From: an uncultured Porphyromonadaceae bacterium
Lineage (GTDB): Bacteria > Bacteroidota > Bacteroidia > Bacteroidales > Muribaculaceae
DNA length: 10,255 bases
NCBI GenBank assembly: GCA_900549445.1
Contig: UROS01000078.1
Span: 1 to 10,255, forward strand
Reading direction: 5' to 3'
Shown: piece after piece, positions 7,718 through 10,255 of the stretch
How positions within the stretch are numbered: position 1 is the stretch's first letter
Layout of the letters: each line of letters begins with the position of its first letter
Program-made: the position numbers and the translations under genes
Notes under the pieces: model-generated
Told to the model about the DNA's origin: nothing
Database searches by the model: none
The model's input: the letters and a program-made list of their open reading frames with translations, nothing else

Positions 7718-7725
7718 TACCTTTG
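7718..7725 (+). promoter_or_regulatory. -7 box of the cdsA promoter
   Basis: TACCTTTG is an exact TAnnTTTG box, about 43 bases before the TTG start of cdsA. The -33 box is weak: TTTA at 7697-7700 gives a spacer of only 17 bases. A second, weaker candidate is TATCTTTT further upstream (about 7675-7682). The -7 box lies about 110 bp from that of the divergent DIP1984 gene. Confidence 0.45.
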
Positions 7726-7768
7726 AAGTCGATTTTATACTCAACCCAGTACCAAACCGTATACCAAA

Positions 7769-8596
7769 TTGAAAAATCTTCTGACGCGAACCCTGTCGGG
7801 AATCATATACGCAGCCCTCATTGTCGGGTGTACCCTTGCAGGCGGGTGGTGGTTTGTCAGTCTGCTCATCTTATTTGTCATACTGGCTGTAGTTGAATTT
7901 CATCAGCTCACCGACAGCGGTGAGCCGCTGAGCCGAAAGTGGCTGCCGGTGCTTGCAGACACTGCGACGGGGGTGCTTCTCGTGGCAGGTTTCAGCTGGT
8001 CGCTCTCGTTGCTCGCGGTGGCGCTATTTGTGCTGATACTCCGCCCGATTATTCAGTTTTATGTTCATGAGGATGCGCCGCTGAGCCGGCTGGCGTATTC
8101 CTATATGTCGGTTCTGTATATAGCGTTGCCTCTGGCGCTTCTCGGCTTCATGATGACGATTATCGGCGGAAATGATGCCAAAGCGCTTATAATGACAATG
8201 TTCGTAATGATATGGCTTAACGATACCGGGGCTTTTCTGGTTGGTTCCGCGATAGGGCGCCACAAGCTTTTTCCGTCGATTTCACCGAAAAAATCGTGGG
8301 AAGGTGCAATCGGAGGTGTGGCTTTCAGCATTGCCGTTGCTTTTGTGGCTAAATACTGTCTGCCCGGCTATTTCGGATTCATTTCGATAGGAGAGCTTTG
8401 CATCATGGGATTCATTACGGGTGTCTTTTCCATCTTCGGCGACCTCGTTGAGTCGCTTGTCAAGCGCTCGCTCGGCGTTAAGGATTCCGGAAAACTGATA
8501 CCGGGTCACGGAGGTATTCTGGATCGCATCGACTCGATTCTTCTCGTGTCGCCGGCGGTTGCGATTTACTTCTTTATAATATTCTGGTGTATCTGA
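7769..8596 (+). CDS. cdsA: Phosphatidate cytidylyltransferase (CDP-diglyceride synthase)
   Basis: Converts phosphatidic acid and CTP to CDP-diacylglycerol plus pyrophosphate, the entry step to phosphatidylethanolamine and other phospholipids, in the inner membrane. The 275-residue product is a full-length polytopic protein with hydrophobic segments throughout (for example 11-48, 61-98, 108-132, 138-162, 178-198, 207-226 and 256-274). The C-terminal region carries the complete CDS signature: S229-LVKR-(4)-KDSG..IPGHGGILDRID ending at Asp255. The IWLNDTGAF segment (148-156) and SPKKSWEG (172-179) are also typical of the family. The start is TTG at 7769: the frame is closed by TGA at 7724 with no ATG between, and the N-terminus KNLLTRTLSGIIY looks native. 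The gene is divergent from the DIP1984 gene and 49 bases upstream of the amylase gene on the same strand. Confidence 0.96.
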   Translation: MKNLLTRTLSGIIYAALIVGCTLAGGWWFVSLLILFVILAVVEFHQLTDSGEPLSRKWLPVLADTATGVLLVAGFSWSLSLLAVALFVLILRPIIQFYVHEDAPLSRLAYSYMSVLYIALPLALLGFMMTIIGGNDAKALIMTMFVMIWLNDTGAFLVGSAIGRHKLFPSISPKKSWEGAIGGVAFSIAVAFVAKYCLPGYFGFISIGELCIMGFITGVFSIFGDLVESLVKRSLGVKDSGKLIPGHGGILDRIDSILLVSPAVAIYFFIIFWCI

Positions 8597-8645
8597 CGCC
8601 GGAACTGCCTGAATTTACTTACCATTCTTTTCCATACAATTTATT

Positions 8646-10094
8646 ATGAAACATTCTTTGATATTTGCTGCTGCGGCTGCAATAGCCGGATTATCGGGAT
8701 GCAGTCCCTCGGCCCGCGAGGCAGCCGCTTCGCAGGAAAAAGCCGACGCGATACTCCACGCCTGGTCGTGGTCGTTTGACACCATTGCCGCCAATATGCG
8801 CGACATCGCGGAAGCCGGTTATACCTACGTGCAGACATCGCCCGCCAACACCTGCTTTGTGGGTGAGGACGGCGGCATGGCGCTCTTTTCGGAAGATGGC
8901 GATTCGGTTCGCGGCAAGTGGTATTACTATTATCAGCCTACGGACTGGAAAATAGGCAACTACATGCTCGGAAACCGCGATCAGTTCAAGGCGATGATGG
9001 ACAGCGCCCGGAAATATAATGTAGGAGTAATTGTCGACGTGCTTCCCAACCATACCGCCATAGACCATACCGCCGTCACCGCCGCGCTCGACAGCGCCGT
9101 GGGGGGCCACGAGAACCTTTACCACGCCAACGGATTCAATCCGATTGTCGACTACAATGACCGTTATCAGTGCACTACCGGCGAAATGGGCGGTCTGCCC
9201 GACGTGAATACAGAAAATCCTGATTTCCAGTATTATTACATGCAGTATGTAAATGATTTGCTGGGACTCGGGGTGAAGGGTTTCCGCTACGACACGGCAA
9301 AGCATATAGGATTGCCGTCGGATCCGCTCGACGCCAAGGCAACGCGCAACAATTTCTGGGATGTGGCTTTAGGACGCGAGGACGTGAAAGGGCTGCATCT
9401 CGCTGCGGATGCCGACACTCTGTTTATTTACGGTGAAGTCCTTCAGGATAAGAACGTGAAAGAAAAAGAATATGCAGAGTATATGAAGCTCACGGCGAGC
9501 GCCTACGGTCACGAACTGCGCGAGGCTCTCAATTCGTCGGACTACAGGCACGGCGATCTGGCTTCGTGGCATCATCCGGCGAGCCCCGAGAAACTGGTTA
9601 CATGGGTGGAGAGCCACGACACCTATTGCAACGCGCATGAATCGGCTGCAATGAGCGACAGTCTCGTTCGTATGGGATGGGTTTTTCTCGCTTCCCGTTC
9701 GGCTGGCACGCCGCTGTTTTTCAGCCGTCCAGCCAGAAGCACACGTGAGAATTACTGGGGCAACAACCGCATAGGAGCCCGCGGAAACGATGAGTTTAAA
9801 CATCCTGAAGTAGTGGCAGCCAATAAGTTCCGCCACGCTATGGCCGGGCAACCGGAGAAGGTGGAAGCATCGTCGGATGGTGCGGTAATCGAAGTTTCCC
9901 GCGGAAATGCCGGAGCTGCCATTATTAACATCTCATCGGTCGGACAGGTTGTGGATATGCCTTCGCAGCTCCCCGACGGGACTTACAGCGACAGCGTTCA
10001 CGGCAATGAGTTCAAGGTCAGCGGAGGCCGAATAACCGGAGAACTTGCGCCGCTCACTTCCTATATTATCGTAAGCAAAGATGAGCGAAATTAA
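8646..10094 (+). CDS. Lipoprotein alpha-amylase, GH13 (AmyE-like, subfamily 28 type)
   Basis: Endo-acting hydrolase of alpha-1,4-glucan (starch, maltodextrin, glycogen). The 482-residue product starts with a lipoprotein signal (LSGC, Cys19). The residues after the Cys (SPSAREAA) lack the acidic run of Bacteroidota surface-export signals, so a periplasmic location is likelier. The (beta/alpha)8 barrel follows the Bacillus subtilis AmyE sequence closely (from memory): AILHAWSWSF (35-44), QTSPAN (63-68), YQPTDWKIGN (96-105), DVLPNH (131-136), nucleophile Asp216 in GFRYDTAKH, acid/base Glu264 in YGEVLQD, transition-state stabiliser Asp325 in VTWVESHDTY, then TPLFFSRP (355-362). A short beta domain C (about 405-477) ends the protein; the starch-binding tail of AmyE is missing. 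All catalytic residues are present. It begins 49 bases after cdsA with no clear promoter or terminator between, so co-transcription is possible, though no functional link to lipid synthesis is apparent. No SusC/SusD partner is visible. Confidence 0.93.
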   Translation: MKHSLIFAAAAAIAGLSGCSPSAREAAASQEKADAILHAWSWSFDTIAANMRDIAEAGYTYVQTSPANTCFVGEDGGMALFSEDGDSVRGKWYYYYQPTDWKIGNYMLGNRDQFKAMMDSARKYNVGVIVDVLPNHTAIDHTAVTAALDSAVGGHENLYHANGFNPIVDYNDRYQCTTGEMGGLPDVNTENPDFQYYYMQYVNDLLGLGVKGFRYDTAKHIGLPSDPLDAKATRNNFWDVALGREDVKGLHLAADADTLFIYGEVLQDKNVKEKEYAEYMKLTASAYGHELREALNSSDYRHGDLASWHHPASPEKLVTWVESHDTYCNAHESAAMSDSLVRMGWVFLASRSAGTPLFFSRPARSTRENYWGNNRIGARGNDEFKHPEVVAANKFRHAMAGQPEKVEASSDGAVIEVSRGNAGAAIINISSVGQVVDMPSQLPDGTYSDSVHGNEFKVSGGRITGELAPLTSYIIVSKDERN

Positions 10095-10125
10095 TTTAAT
10101 AATATTTAACACTGATAAAATTCGA

Positions 10126-10164
10126 CGTTAATTTTGGCAAAATGATATTTAAGCGTTAGTTTTG
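10126..10164 (+). promoter_or_regulatory. Consensus promoter(s) for a gene beyond the right end
   Basis: An 11-base element CGTTARTTTTG occurs at 10126-10136 and 10154-10164, 28 bp apart. Each contains an exact TAnnTTTG box (10129-10136 and 10157-10164). TTTG of the first copy (10133-10136) is also a perfect -33 box, 20 bases before the second -7 box, making a full TTTG-N20-TAnnTTTG promoter with a start near 10170. The first box has TTTA at 10105-10108 as a weaker -33. About 43 bases of leader follow before the adapter. The stretch 10095-10213 has no gene and no clear terminator for the amylase. Confidence 0.6.
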
Positions 10165-10213
10165 CGTTTGTAATATCGCATATTCGTAACAAAAGGCAAG
10201 TGTATACCAAAAG

Positions 10214-10255
10214 CTGTCTCTTATACACATCTGACGCTGCCGACGAATAGAGAGG
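10214..10255 (+). other. Nextera adapter and i5 barcode (sequencing artefact)
   Basis: 10214-10232 is the 19-base Tn5 mosaic end, CTGTCTCTTATACACATCT, read outward. It is followed by GACGCTGCCGACGA (10233-10246), the complement of the Nextera read-1 primer tail, then ATAGAGAG (10247-10254), the complement of the i5 index CTCTCTAT (S502/N502), and G, the first base of the following P5 segment. The order matches the published adapter layout as I remember it. These bases are not part of the organism and should be trimmed. Confidence 0.98.

Noticed and set aside
7574..7744. 57-residue N-terminal extension of the DIP1984 frame
   Set aside because: The family starts at MKLAEAL, and the promoter box at 7602-7609 lies inside the extension.
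8597..8645. Separate promoter for the amylase gene
   Set aside because: No TAnnTTTG box is found in the 49-base gap after cdsA.
10214..10232. Tn5/IS50 transposon end
   Set aside because: It is followed by Nextera primer and barcode sequence, not by transposon DNA, so it is a library artefact.

Overview
The window looks like the end-to-end sequence of a metagenome or draft contig from a gut-type Bacteroidales (Bacteroidota) genome; the Muribaculaceae are a plausible home, but this is inference. The evidence is a Bacteroidota-style promoter grammar (TTTG ... TAnnTTTG) ahead of most genes, no Shine-Dalgarno motifs, a regulator built on the propeller/AraC parts of hybrid two-component systems, and a secreted enzyme with a type IX secretion (T9SS) C-terminal sorting domain. 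The last 42 bases are not genomic: they are an Illumina Nextera adapter plus an i5 barcode, so biological sequence stops at 10213.

Left part (1-6788): the edge carries an imperfect palindrome. A minus-strand gene (119-2296) then encodes an unusual membrane regulator: signal peptide, beta-propeller sensor, one transmembrane helix and a cytoplasmic AraC-type DNA-binding domain, with no kinase or receiver domain. It is divergent from a 1430-residue secreted esterase (2496-6788) that holds two complete carbohydrate esterase family 7 (AXE1) modules, produced by duplication of a whole four-domain unit, and ends in a T9SS tail. The 199-bp intergenic region has a promoter for each gene. Just upstream of the esterase promoter are two direct repeats exactly 21 bp apart, the layout expected for an AraC-family activator. 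The simplest reading is a self-contained sense-and-respond unit: the propeller senses a carbohydrate-related signal in the periplasm and the tethered HTH switches on the deacetylating esterase. A strong terminator follows the esterase.

Middle (6789-7768): about 330 bp with no convincing gene, then a minus-strand DIP1984-family protein (7118-7573) divergent from cdsA; both have TAnnTTTG promoter boxes in the 195 bp between them.

Right part (7769-10213): cdsA (phosphatidate cytidylyltransferase, TTG start) is followed after 49 bp by a lipoprotein alpha-amylase of the AmyE-like GH13 type. After it, an AT-rich stretch carries a textbook Bacteroidota promoter pointing off the contig, so the next gene is missing. 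No rRNA, tRNA, CRISPR array, insertion sequence or susC/susD pair is visible.
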